Assembly (NCBI GenBank): GCA_963930645.1
Contig: OZ005652.1
Location: forward strand, 354,156,602 to 354,220,601
Source: Salticus scenicus
Taxonomy: Eukaryota; Arthropoda; Arachnida; Araneae; Salticidae
Direction of reading: 5' to 3'
DNA length: 64,000 nt
In this document: positions 23,553 to 36,022 of the stretch, in pieces
Layout of the letters: the number at the start of each line of letters is the position of its first letter
How positions within the stretch are numbered: position 1 is the stretch's first letter
Program-made: the position numbers and the translations under genes
Notes under the pieces: generated by a model
The model's database searches: none
Told to the model about the DNA's origin: nothing
The model's input: only the letters and a program-made list of their open reading frames with translations

Positions 23553-24030
23553 AAAAAAAATTAATTTTGCAGTTGGTAAGTTTTGCAGATCTATCAGTTT
23601 TTTGTCAAGCCAGATGAAACAGACAAAATACATTTTGTTTTTTTATCAAAATCTGCAAAAATCGCCTTAGTTATTAGCACAGTGACACCTATTAACGAAT
23701 TTTTTTTTTTTTTTTTTTTGAAATTTCGCCGAGAGCAACGGCACTTAATTATGTTTGTCAATAAGTGGCGCTGCGCTAATATCTTAGGCGATTTTTGCAG
23801 ATTTTTTTTTTTTTTTTTTTTTGAAAAACAAAATGCATTTTGTAAGTTTTCTCTAGATTGATCGAAATTAATAGAATGAATCAGCAAAAATTATCAACTG
23901 TAAAATAAATTTTCCTTTATCTTCTTTTTGCAAAAAAATCTACAATAATTATTCTAGATATTACCACAGCGTCACCCCAATATTTTTAACAACTTTTTTT
24001 TTTTTTTTTTTTTTTCGATTTTCACAGAGT
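23500..24030. repeat. Tandem units separated by long T- or A-runs
   Basis: Several copies of a short unit containing AATCTGCAAAAATCGCC or its complement, AAAACAAAATGCATTTTG and a long T-run occur near 23,520, 23,640, 23,800 and 23,930. Units face in both directions. The frames on both strands here are driven by the homopolymers. Confidence 0.6.
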
Positions 24031-24357
24031 ACATCACCTGTGCTACATACTAGTTAAATTTTGTTTCGTTTTGGAGCCATAGAACAATTTTTAGAGCCTC
24101 CTGAATAGGCGAATTATAATAACAACCTCTTAGATGCTGATATTAATTTCTTTAAGGATAGCATAATAAATAAGAGCATAGATTACACGGCAATTTTGAA
24201 TTTCTATATTTATTATTTTTAAATAATTATATATATACTTGATCGAGTTTTGATCACTAGGCAAGAAAATTTTATAAAAAGAGCGAAAATATTTGCTTTA
24301 GGGCTTATCTAAAGAAGTTTACATACGAATTTATTATTATTAATCACTTAATACTAG

Positions 24358-24407
<50 letters not shown>

Positions 24408-24768
24408 TTTTAGAAGAAAATTGGTTTAACGCACGTTTTTTATACTATATATTTCTAAAAAAAATGTATTAAAAAGGAAAAAAAAATCTATTATATAGTG
24501 ATTATACGATTTTAGTCTGAATGCATTTCTATATACCAGAACGAAAATGTGGAGCATTTCTCACAAATATATCGATAGCAGTTAACATAAAGTGAATAAA
24601 AAAATCCTTCTAATATGTATGAAACAATCTAAATACATTTATTTAAAACTTGCAACAATAATCTCCTACTTTTTTGTATGCATCTGTATTCTAAAATTGT
24701 AAGTTGCAACCTGTGAAGGGAAGTCCAGAAATTAAAATATTTTTTCGATTTATTTAATTTTATATTAA
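24031..24768. other. AT-rich non-coding DNA
   Basis: Contains a 44-base T-run near 24,361-24,404. Nothing else recognised. Confidence 0.6.
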
Positions 24769-25800
24769 AACTAGCTGACCCGACAAACGTTGTTTTGTCA
24801 TATAAATTATTTCTAGAGAATATTTTGCTAGAAAAAAATAACTAACTTATTGTAAGTGTGTAAAGATGTGGTATATAAGTGAAACAGGTAAGGAGCGCTG
24901 TGAATGGTGACTGTGAATTCCGATTATAACATAGAAGACATAATTACCGAAATTTTCGCTACTTGCTTCTTGCAACTTGCTACTTGGTACTTTCTACATG
25001 CTGCTTGTTATTTAAAACCTCCGCTGAATGTCGAACAGAACAACATTTTACTTCATACGGCAAATATTTCAATTTATGAGAGAATCTCTGATAGCAACGA
25101 ATTTCACATGAAAATTCCGGTTTTTTTTAATAAGCTGTAACAATCTGGACCGATTTGATGAAAATTTTTATCAAAAAGTTGTTACAATATCTAACGCACA
25201 CGCACAAAAGTATGGGACCCCATTGGTGACTTTAAATATTTTAAGCCATTTTTGCGATGAATTGAAATGGCTATCTCAATTGTGGAACTAAAGATCTTGG
25301 CGAGAAGCGTCCGAGCTACTTCGGTGTCAAATTTCAAATTTTGCCAAAGGGATCCGATACTAAAGGTGTTCCATACAAAAAATAAATAAATAAAATATCA
25401 GTGACATACACACGCACAAAAGTATGGGACCCCATTGGTGACTTTAAATATTTTAACACATTTTTGCGATGAATTGAAATGGCTATCTCAATTGTGGAAC
25501 TAAAGATCTTGGCGAGAAGCGTCCGAGGTACCTCGGTGCCAAATTTTCCATACAAAAAATAAATAAATAAAGTATCAGTGACATACAGACGCACAAAAGT
25601 ATGGGACCCCTTTGGTGACTTTAAATATTTTAAGCCATTTTTGCGATGTATTCAAATGGCTATCTCAGTTGTGGAACTAAAGATCTTGGCGAGAAGCGTC
25701 CGAGCTACTTCTGTGCCAAATTTCAAATTTTGCCAAAGGGATCCGATACTAAAGGTGTTCCATTTAAAAAATAAATAAATAAAATATAATAAATTAGCTA
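24769..25800 (+). repeat. Dispersed repeat with a triplicated ~190-bp module
   Basis: It begins with CTAGCTGACCCGACAAACG, a sequence widespread at the start of dispersed repeats in arthropod genomes (from memory, not searched). Three modules follow at 25,200, 25,415 and 25,590. Each contains GCACAAAAGTATGGGACCCC, ATGGCTATCTCA and GATCTTGGCGAGAAGCGTCC and ends in an AAATA-repeat. A fourth, diverged module is at 27,020-27,160. Confidence 0.7.
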
Positions 25801-26083
25801 CACAAATAAATTTGTAGGTTAGGGTGGTTGCTAATCAACGCGCGTGTAAATTTGATAGGAAATTATATAAAATACTCACTCCAATTCCGCACTAAATTTG
25901 CAAAATGTATAGTTTTTTATGCACACTTCAAAACTCTTCAAACACTAATTACGTGTTGATGTAATATTTCAATTAGGACACAATTTTTTGTATATCAATA
26001 ATAACACGAAGTTACGAAATATTTTCCTGAATTTGATCGCAGCACCAACTGTCGGGACAAACTGGAATTACAATAGAATACAC

Positions 26084-26727
26084 ACAAGCGAAGTGTGACG
26101 TCACTGACCGTCAGTGGATGCAAGAAAAAGATTTCCTATGGTAATCCCCCATTGGATTTTTTATAAAAAATTATTAAAATTCGAGGAAAATTATTTCTCG
26201 ATTAGTTATCGTATGCATGTGTTAGATTGAGTTATTTTGCTCTCAAATTGACAAAATTTTAATTTTTAATTTCAAAACTCTGTCTTCCTTAGCGTTTTTT
26301 GTATTTGGCGATCAAAAACGTAATACGAAAATATACATGCCAGATGTATATTTTTGTAATATGTATTGCACGAAATTGTTTCATATTATTCATTGCTCTC
26401 TTAATATAAGTTGTTGAAATAACCATTATTTTTGAAAGAAGTTAAATATGTTCGCCAGATGATATAGCGATATTTTTTTTCCGCCAAGGATGACAGAGTT
26501 TTGAGATTAAAAATTCAAATTTTATCAAATTTACAGCAAAAACATCTCAATCTAACGCATGCACTTGATAACTAATGCATATCTATACCCACATATGGGG
26601 ATTAAAATCGGGAAATAATTTTCCTCGATTTTTAGTAAATTTTTACAAAAAATCCAATGGGTGATTAACATAGGAAATATTTTTCTTGCATCCACGGACG
26701 GCCAGTGACGTCATCACTTCGCTTGCG
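26084..26727. mobile_element. Foldback element with ~230-bp arms
   Basis: The left arm (26,084-26,305) and right arm (26,484-26,727) are inverted. They share CAAGCGAAGTG, TGACGTCACTG, AAAAATCCAATGGG-like and ACAGAGTTTTGA-like blocks in mirrored order. The loop is about 180 bp. No coding is seen. It could be a MITE or a foldback transposon; target duplications were not resolved. Confidence 0.7.
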
Positions 26728-26865
26728 TATTATTGAATATTCCATACTACGATCGTAGCGCAGTCTGCCGGATCCAATGTGAAACATTCCGAAAATCAAC
26801 AACAATATATAAGTGATAAATTAATTAAATAAACAATTTAAATTGGACTGAATTTTAAATATACA

Positions 26866-26975
26866 CCATTCTCGAATCCACCTGAAGACACACAAAAATT
26901 TTCATTAAACTCGGTCCAGCCGTTTAGGAGGAGTTCAGTGATATACACACGCACAAAAGAAATATATATATATAT
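26866..26975 (+). repeat. Retroelement-like 3' end module, copy 1
   Basis: Contains AACTCGGTCCAGCCGTTTAG, GGAGGAGTTCAGTGA, ACACACGCACAAAAG and a TA run. The second copy is at 27,645-27,757. Modules like this commonly form the 3' ends of RTE-like or similar arthropod repeats; that assignment is inference. Confidence 0.6.
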
Positions 26976-27019
26976 AAATAAATACAAAGGCACAGCTTTA
27001 GTATAGACCCCCCCCCCCC

Positions 27020-27160
27020 TTGTCGACTTTAAATATTTTTGGCCATTTTTGCGATGAATTAACATGGCTATCTCAATTGCGTAACTGACGATCTTGGTGA
27101 AAAACGTCCGTACTACTTCGGTGCAAATTTCAAAATTTTCCAAACTAAAGCTGTTTTATA
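27020..27160 (+). repeat. Diverged fourth copy of the 25-kb module
   Basis: Shares TTTTTGCGATGAATT, ATGGCTATCTCAATTG and the GATCTTGGTGAAAAACGTCC variant with the triplicated module at 25.2-25.8 kb. Confidence 0.7.
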
Positions 27161-27644
27161 CAAAAAAAAAAAAAAAAAAAAAAAAAAAGAAGAAGAAAGA
27201 AAAACTGTTTTATGATATATACAGAATAAAAATAAAAAATTCTAATAAATTCGAAATTATTACTATTTACAATTAAGGTGAAAACATAAAAGAACCTTTA
27301 TAAGTTACATATAAAGTATCAATTAATACGAAAAATTTTGTTTTACTGTAGAAAAGAAAAGTACTACTAAATTAATTAAAACATTTAAGCTAATACCAAG
27401 TATCTCTATGAAAATATTTATTTACACGCGAATATTTTCATAGTATATTAATTTTTTTTTTTTTTAATTTTTATTGTTTATCACGCGAAATTAAAAATAT
27501 TTTATTTCCGGAAAAAATAAATAAACGTGAATTTTGTTTATTTTGGCATCAAATATATTTTTCTTTTTAATCATTTTAAAGTTAAAATGGAGTTTTTATT
27601 TAATATCTTTTGATCCAATTATCCGATTGAACTGAATTGTAAAT

Positions 27645-27757
27645 CTAAACCATTCTCGAATTCACCTGAAGACACACAAAAAATTTCATTAAACTCGGTC
27701 CAGCCGTTTAGGAGGAGTTCAGTGACATACACACGCACAAAAGAAATATATATATAA
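27645..27757 (+). repeat. Retroelement-like 3' end module, copy 2
   Basis: Near-identical to 26,866-26,975, including the terminal AAAGAAATATATATA. Confidence 0.6.
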
Positions 27758-28720
27758 AGATTATATATTTTTTGATTTAATTGAGCTCAAAAATAATTTT
27801 TGAGAAAAACGTAAAAAATAAAAATAAAAAAATATTTAAATGATTAAATTGTTTTGTGATTAAACATATTTTGACATATAAATTCAATCGACATTTTCTA
27901 AATTTAAAAATAAGTTTTAAGAAAACACTTAACATATGCAGATTTCTTAATTTCCATTGCATTTAATGCAATGAAAAATAATGTAAAATTAACTAGAAAT
28001 AGAATATATATCTGTATGCTTAATAACAAGAGAAAATGTAATTCAATTGCCTCAAACATTTCTTTTCAAATCTTTTTGATACTTTATCTTTCTCAATTAC
28101 TTATAAAAGAAGGAACATTAACTTTCAAATTATACTTAATGTCTGTTTCGGAGAATCGGAAATAAAATGAAATTACAATTTCTATAGCATTCTAGAAACT
28201 TAAAAATTAATAGAATGGATTTTCTTAAGAATTAATCTATTTATTTTCTCCTATTAGTTGAAATTGCTCATTTACAACAAATTGATTCGTTGAAATGTGA
28301 TTTTCTTGGTACATCTCTTTACGTAAAATGGTTGAATGGCAAAATATGCATAATATTATATATATATTATCAAATTATATATTTCAAGAAATTATTGTTG
28401 TTGTAAATTAATCATAAGTATAATTTTTAGCTAAAATGAATGACATTTAATCTTACAGATGAAATAAAAATAGAAAGTTAAAAGATTTAAAATGCAGGCA
28501 GGAAGTTATGATGATGGTAGCTTCTTGCCTTCCTTTCTTTCATGATATATAGATTTTTCTTTATATTCCACTTTATATATTGAGCATCTAAAGTTTCCTT
28601 TCAATATATTGGAAATTACGTTGCTTTCAATACATGGCTTAACATTCAATGTTATTATGGCTTACTAATGCGATCACTTTTGAATATGACATTATCGTGC
28701 ATATATTGTAAAGTTTGCGT
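27758..28720. other. AT-rich non-coding DNA
   Basis: Nothing recognised; the short frames at 27,777-28,165 have AT-driven composition. Confidence 0.55.
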
Positions 28721-29378
28721 TGACGCAAACTCCATCTTAACTTAATTAGATCACTAAATGGATAAGTAAGAGAACACAAGACTTGAATTAACAATAACTA
28801 AAGTTTATTTGAGCATATTAATGGGGAGGGTGGCCTGGCAATTAAACTAGCTCAATCAAAATATATGACTTCAGGAAATAACCTTAACAAGGCATAAAAT
28901 AAAAGTATCTCACCAATGCTGATCTTTTTGGCAACTGCTCTCTACTACTACAAACTATTCTCACTTCAGAGTGTCGAGCGGATTCCTGATACACGACAGA
29001 CTCTTTTCCTAGTTTACGCCACAATACTACACCTCTCTACCATCACTTCACACACACCATATTCCGGTGCAACTCACTATCACTACTAACTCCAATTCAC
29101 ACTACTCTTTACTCCACACTAATCAGCTACTAATCCATCACCCCTAGCAATTCACTATCCTTCATTTTATATTACATTCAACAAACATCCTTTCCCTTCA
29201 TTTCCATCAAAACCTTTTAAAATCACTTCTAATTCATCTAACACTAAGATCCTAATTATTTCACTACAGTATCATGCCGACATAAAACTAACTCGACCAA
29301 GACATTCGCCGAATCACTGGCGACGAAGTGATTTAACCGTCCCAACTTTTGGTGACGGTCTATAGTCTCGACCTCACA
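28721..29378 (-). mobile_element. Probable solo LTR, 658 bp
   Basis: The segment begins TGACGC and ends CTCACA, so it is TG...CA. Its base composition contrasts sharply with its surroundings (pyrimidine-rich on the plus strand). On the minus strand an AATAAA signal (near 28,802-28,812) sits close to the end, as in an LTR. Flanks are GCGT and ACGT, a possible 4-bp duplication with one mismatch. No internal retroelement coding is adjacent, hence solo. The polarity is inferred from the AATAAA. Confidence 0.45.
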
Positions 29379-30803
29379 ACGTTTTATAATATGTAAGTTT
29401 ACATCTAACAAATTTTAGTATTCATCTATTACGCTTTTGCTTCTACTTTTTATTTCTTGCTTTACAAGGTTATTTCATTCATATCAATGTCCTGTCTTGA
29501 ATTTTCCTACTGTAAATAACTTTAATTGCATGTAAGTATAAATTGCATATTTCCAGCACCTCCTTGAACCTTCGTGTTTATTGCTACACCTGCAATTGGA
29601 GAAACAAGACGTTTTAAGCTCAACAATGTTGCCAAATTTAGTGACTTTTCTTATTGAATATCTACAGCTAAATTTTATTTGTAATATGGTTGCCTAATCG
29701 TTTCGAAGATTATTCATCTATTCTGTATATCAGTTATCACTTTATAAAATTGTTGCTCATTATTAAATAAAAATGTCCTAAATCTGGCAACACTGAAAAA
29801 CAATAATTTTTCTTAACTCTTTAGAAAGGATTGGTGTTGACTAACCACTAAAATCTACTTACCTATTATTTTTATGAAATGAGTGTATGTCTAATCATGT
29901 AGAAATGATGTCGTGTTAAGCATATAAACTCGTTATACTAAAAAGCATTTATAACCATGTGGTTTGACTTGTTAAAAGTCTAAGGAAATATAAACGATAT
30001 CTGCTAGAATATCCCTCATAAGCACATTATCGCATTGGAAGCGCGCTCATTAAATAACTTGTACTGGATAACCACTTTACGATTTTTACTTTAATCTATC
30101 CTTACAAATATACTGATATTTTCACTGCTAATACTAAGGTGCCATTTTAAAATTGTTATTTACACACAGAAACATATGTGTAAACGTTGTACATAAACTG
30201 CAATTATTTAAAATGCTCATACTTTATTTAATTAGTTTTTTGCATTTAAAAATTGTGCTAATGCTAATATTTTTACAAGAAATAAGCTTGGAATTTTATT
30301 CTACTACTTTGTTGCTAGTGCCTTTATTTTATCGCATATTATAACTCAACACTGAAGGTGAGAAAGAATGTTAAGCGTCAAAGTGACGACGACGTATAAA
30401 ATTGTGGACCTCAAAACAAAATATTTAGTTGCAAAATACAACTAACGACAACTAATTTCGAGCCCTGGTATACGGTTTAAAAATAACAAATCAGCATAAT
30501 ACATTATAAAAATATCTAAAATTATTTAAAGTTTTCTAATTATCTTTTTTTTTTTTTTTTTTTTTTTTTATCTTTGCCAATTTATCAATTTCGAAAAATA
30601 AAAAAAATAAATAAAAGTTTTTTCTCTATTCAAAGAAAAAAAAAAAAAACTCAAATACGTTTTGTAATAATTTAAAAGAAAACGCAAAATATTATTATCT
30701 ATAGTTTTATTTTCATTTTTACAGTTCTTACAAATAAATCTTGTACTTTCATTGAATGAATCTTTTGAAAAAAATAAAAATAAAAACTGAATCTTATGTG
30801 TTC
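29379..30803. other. AT-rich non-coding DNA
   Basis: No gene or element recognised; poly-T at 30,546-30,569 and poly-A near 30,640. Confidence 0.55.
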
Positions 30804-30965
30804 AAATTTTATTTTTCCGACTGAGTGAAAATAATGCCTGGACCGGGAGTCGAACTCCGGATCTTTGACTTAGTCCAAAAATAAAATTTCAATAAATAAG
30901 TCAAAGATCCGGGGATCGACTCCCGGTCCAGGCATTATTTTCACTCAGTCGGAAAAATAAAATTT
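30804..30965. repeat. Near-perfect inverted duplication of a tRNA-like segment
   Basis: Arms 30,804-30,872 and 30,897-30,965 (69 bases each) differ at about two positions and are separated by 24 bases. Each arm contains the tRNA T-arm-like CCGGAGTTCGACTCCCGG or its variant GGGGATCGACTCCCGG. Each also has the outer block GACTGAGTGAAAATAATGCC. The spacer repeats AAAAATAAAATTTCAATAAA, which occurs again directly after the right arm. Confidence 0.9.
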
Positions 30966-32755
30966 CAATAAATATGATTTTCTTCCAATCAGTTGATTGT
31001 GTTATTTTAATAAAAATTGAATATTATGTGCTAAACATCAAAGGAATAGAGTAAAAATGAAAAAAAGTAACATAACTTTCTCTTTTCAACAAAAGATTAG
31101 ATGTTTCTATTCTTAATTTGAAGAATTTAAATAAGGCTATTTGAATAAAATTTATTTTTATTTCACATAAAAATTGTTAATAATTGTTAATATATGTTCA
31201 TTAAAAGTCCCTACTCAAGATTCTTGTAAAATAAATAAATAAATAAATAAAATAAACCGTATGCATAGAGGATTTTTATTATATTATGCTAATAATGTAA
31301 CATTATTTTCTATAGAATTTTTATTATTATAGTCTCTTTCGTAGAATAGTTTACAGTTTTATAATTCGATAAAACGTATTAGGAAATGCAACGTGAATAT
31401 CCACTGCAGAAAAACATAGCTTCAAAAAATTAAACTTCTCGTAAACCGTTTTTAATATTATTTTATTAACTAAAATAAAGTTCCTTAATATTTTCTCTTC
31501 GAATATGTAAGAATTCATGCATTGTACGGATATCACTTAGAGCTTTCTTTAAAGAGAAAAGCAATGTGTTAAATTTGGAGACCAAATTGTTCAATCGTGA
31601 TTTTTTTTTTTTTTTTTTTTGACAGATTTCTATGTTATCTGTAAACGCTAAATTATTAAGAGTGATTATTGCACATATTGTATGCAGCATGCTGTATTTG
31701 TTAAACAAACATATTTCTTTGCTTATCCTCAGTCAATTTCCTAATGAAAGACATTGGATATCTCACTGATCGATCGAGTCGAGATTACACTATTTCAGGA
31801 GATAACAGTTGATGAAATTTCGTGGTGCTAATGCACACTAAAGACTCAGTTTAGATGTATGCAATAAAACGTCTAAAAACACGTAATAATTGTTACTTGA
31901 CAGGTGCCTCATATTGTGGGACAATATGTAGCTTGATATATAGAACTATGATTAATTGTTAATTAACAGCACTCATCCTGTAGAACTTCCAGGGAATTTT
32001 ACTAAACTTCTAGGGTGGATCATTATTGATAACTTAATTCGATTAAGATTTTCTAAATCTCACAACTGAAATATTATGATTATTTAGTATTTGTGCAATT
32101 TTAAGTCATACTTAAAAATCTGTAGATCAGCCGATGGAACATATGCTTATGCATCTGTTACGTTAAATTTTGTGTTGGCTTTTATAGACTGGCTGCCATT
32201 AGCTGTGACGACAGGTTTGAAGGTCGCCAATGTTTGCTTTAGCGTTGCCAGCAGTGGCGGCTCGTGAACTGAAAATAGGTGACGAACTGAAAAATAACAT
32301 TTAATTAGTTTTAATGCATAATTTTTATCACGCATAATTTTAACTAAAAAAAAACTAAAACTACTCATTTTAATTTAATGTAAATTTATACTCTATAAAT
32401 AAATACAGTGTAAAATATTAGGTGAAGTGCCTCTTCACTTATTTTTGGCCAAGAAACGCTGCTGGGAGACAATCATTCGAGGCATATTTCTCATATTCTG
32501 ACACATTGCAGTTTACCACAATTTTACATTATGTTTTTAATGGGTTTTTTCCCCCTTTTAATTATCTCTATTTACAGTAACCTCAGTCATGAAATAAGTA
32601 CATTGATTCAATGATCCGAAGCCTACATATTACGCCACAAAAATGATTTGCTTCAATTTTTTACAACTTTTGGCTTTATTCGACTGATATTAATTGTTAA
32701 GCTCAATTTGCACACATTCAATACCCGATTTCTGTAAACTATTTTCTCCTTCACA

Positions 32756-32791
<36 letters not shown>

Positions 32792-33181
32792 TATGATCTA
32801 TAAAGACTTTATTAAATGACTCAGAAACCTTTGGACAGTCCATGCCTGCCTGGACACGGCCAAGCTTCACGGGTTGGATGCTTGCTTTATTAAATGACTC
32901 AACCTGTATAAATGAAGGAAAATTTTATTAATGTAATTATTGCACGATCAATTATACAAATATAATGTGAATTTATTTCATTCTTAGAATATTTAGTTTA
33001 TATATATGGATACAGTATAAAACAATGTCATTATCGGTCATGGTAGCTTAGAAAAAAAAAAAAAAAAAGAACTTGCCTCACTGAAAACTAGTAACTATCA
33101 ATAGTCGTAGTATGATCAAATGAAGATTTTTGCAAAATATAATTTTCCATAAATTTATAATGACAAAATAAATTTAGGGTA

Positions 33182-33223
<42 letters not shown>

Positions 33224-33702
33224 TTAATGCATAAGGCGTGATCGAAAAAAATTCTGTCAAGATAAAGCGGCTGTGAGGTTCTGTCTATAAAGGTGGTAGA
33301 TGAGAGGTCACCCCTCGATGACCTAGTTGTTTGAAATTTTCTGTGGTTTTCTCTTAAACTTTCGTAAATATGTACTAGGACCCTTTAGAAAGATCTCTGC
33401 GTTGGCCTCCCAAAATAGTGCAGTTAATTGGCATTATCCTAATACCAATATCATCCACCAAGCCAAACAGAACGAAACTAAAATCAATCTAAAGTACAAA
33501 AGAAACTGCAATACGAAAGAAAATAAATTAATCAAATGGTTAAGAAAAAAAAAGTATAGCCTCCCAATAACGGGAATAGATAAATTTTTCCTCAGTGTCA
33601 TCACACTGTGTAAACAAAGGCCGTGAAGCTATTAATCATTCTTCTCTACCAAGGGAGCACGTATAGCTTAAAAAAATCTACGGAGAAATATAATATTATC
33701 AC

Positions 33703-33735
<33 letters not shown>

Positions 33736-34291
33736 CTAATTTTATTTTTTAGAAAATAATTCGAGACTAAAATTCTCTTTACAACTTTAAATTGAAGAAT
33801 AGTCTCAAAATTTAAGCCGAATTTGCACTCTTAAAATACGAAATGAATGACAAGAACAAAATACATCGTATTACAGATCAAATTTTAATATGTTAACGGT
33901 AACTAAAAATATTTTATTTGTATAACTTGTGGAAAGCACACAGAAAATTCGCAAAGAAAATGTATGTTTTTTTTTTTTTTTTTTTTTTTTTACAGGCTGC
34001 AAGAATTATAAGTTGTTAATAATGACATTATTATTATTCAAAATTGTTATATATTGCAAAAATGTCAGCAATGCTAAGCCACAACTATTTACTAGTACTT
34101 GTTTTCAATAAACCGAGTTTTTTTTTTTTTTCAGTCCGCACTAATACAGGCATTTCATATCTAAAGTTGTCTCAGAATTGCTACTACTATAGAAATTCTT
34201 TTGTAAAAAGCAATTACAAGAAATTACATTTAAATAAATATTAGTATATACGAATGTTTCAGTGAATATTTAAGCAATTGGTCGACTACAC

Positions 34292-34322
<31 letters not shown>

Positions 34323-34870
34323 GCTACTAATTTAGAATGTTATACATTTTCCGTAAAAGATAAACCTATTTTTAGAAAAGGAGTAATTATTAGACTTATA
34401 AAAAAAAAAGAAAAAAAGAAAAAAAAAAAAGAAATGGAAAAGGAAATAAAAGAAAAATAAATCGCACAACCAAATGTAGCATTGAAATTAAAAGAACAGA
34501 TTTTATTTCATACGTACATAATGTTTTCATCTTTCAAAAAATAATATTTTCCGTATTAAATATTTTCAAATGTATTTTTTACGGCTTATTTATATAACAA
34601 GCAAAATCAATATTTTGAAAAACGTCTTTGTTTCAGAACTTCTAACAAAAAATCATGTTTCTGGCCCCAATTGTTTGCATTACAAATGACATACATCGTA
34701 AGTTACAGCAGCAAGAATTTCTTTGCCATGCTGTGAGAAGAAATCGTTCAATCATTTTTATGTCAAATTTGTTCCGAAAAAATCAGCGTCGTGTAGAAAT
34801 CTGCGTTTTATATTTTTAACTTAATAGGGGGAATAAGTTTAAATGTGTACATGAAAAGTGTTTTAATATA

Positions 34871-34922
<52 letters not shown>

Positions 34923-35640
34923 ATTTATTAAGCGTAGTAAAAAACAATAAACAGATACAAGATCACTGAAACCAACCAATAAGAATGAAAAAAAGTATAT
35001 ATATATATGCAGGAGAAGCTCAGAAAGGTGAAAAAAATTATCAGGGGTTAAGGGGATAAAATACACATATTTAAAGAAACCGAATTTATTGATTAACAGT
35101 CTGCAAAACAAACGAAACAATAAACGAACTCAACGAAATCTTAACAGAAAAACTTAAACTGAAACGAAATTAGAAAAACTAATTTAAGAAACTTAAGATA
35201 GGAAGGAAGGAGGCAGGCGGCAAGATTTGTGACTTGCCTGTGGGTTAAACTAGTTCCACGCCGGCAACACTTCCCCAGCCTGTCAAGACCAGAATAGGAG
35301 TCGCATGGATTAAAAAAAGCAACATTTCGTAGCAGATAAGGGATAATGAAACTATGAAGCAACAATGAAAATTATTGACTACTATGTGTTTAACAGTATG
35401 ATTACAATTTTAAGAATAACTGACAACTCAACAATGAAAAAGCTGAAAATTTAATGGGAAAAGAAATATTGCATGTTAATACAAAGTAAATGCAACAAGC
35501 ATTCTTTTTTTTTAAATTTTATTTCACAATCCCACCCATCTAGTCAAACAACAACACCCATTCTCCGTAATCAAACATCTGCCCACCCAACCGCCACCTT
35601 TTTATTGGCTTTTATTATTTTATAATTTATATTTTATTGT
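30966..35640. other. AT-rich non-coding DNA with microsatellites
   Basis: Holds AAAT (31,228), ATT (33,184-33,225 and 34,290-34,320) and TA (34,876-34,918) runs and many A/T homopolymers. A short direct repeat, TATTAAATGACTCA, occurs at 32,810 and 32,886. CAGTGGCGGCTCGTGAA at 32,251 resembles a hAT-type end, but no matching right end with a target duplication was found. No coding region is recognised. Confidence 0.5.
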
Positions 35641-35669
35641 ATTATAATTTTTTGTTAATATACACTAAA

Positions 35670-35702
35670 GTGTACACACACACACACACACACACACATG
35701 TT

Positions 35703-35737
<35 letters not shown>

Positions 35738-35740
35738 TTG
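35670..35740. repeat. CA, TA and GT microsatellites
   Basis: (CA)n at about 35,673-35,698 is followed by a short TA run and (GT)n to about 35,738. Confidence 0.9.
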
Positions 35741-35744
35741 GCAT

Positions 35745-36022
35745 CAGCCATTAGAGAGTATATATAAATATATAATCGGTTTATGGAGGTTGTTGTCTCC
35801 TTCCGAACTCCAGAACTTTTTCTTATTGGGTTATGTCCAGGCATAGTTTCTGATTAATACCCAATTTGGTAATGGCTTGAGTAATACAATCCATCCAGGT
35901 TCTCCTAGGTCTTCCTCCTTTTATTCTCTCATTGATTTGAATTCCATAACTTTCTTTGGCAGTATTTCTTCATTCATTCTCACCACATGTCCAAAACAAA
36001 TTAATTGTTTCTTTTTTCTTTC
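35745..36022 (-). pseudogene. C-terminal fragment of a non-LTR retrotransposon ORF2
   Basis: On the minus strand the broken frames read QLICFGHVVRMNEEILPKKV, then GRPRRTWMDCITQAITKLGI. This W/F-GH-RM...LPKK...GRPR-TW arrangement is the C-terminal domain typical of many LINE reverse transcriptase proteins. At least one frameshift and one stop separate the two parts. It is bounded on the right by a TTTC/T microsatellite. Clade cannot be fixed from this tail. Confidence 0.75.

Noticed and set aside
32251..32470. hAT-type element starting CAGTGGCGGCTCGTGAA
   Set aside because: A loosely similar right end exists near 32,460, but flanking 8-mers do not match and the inverted similarity is too short.
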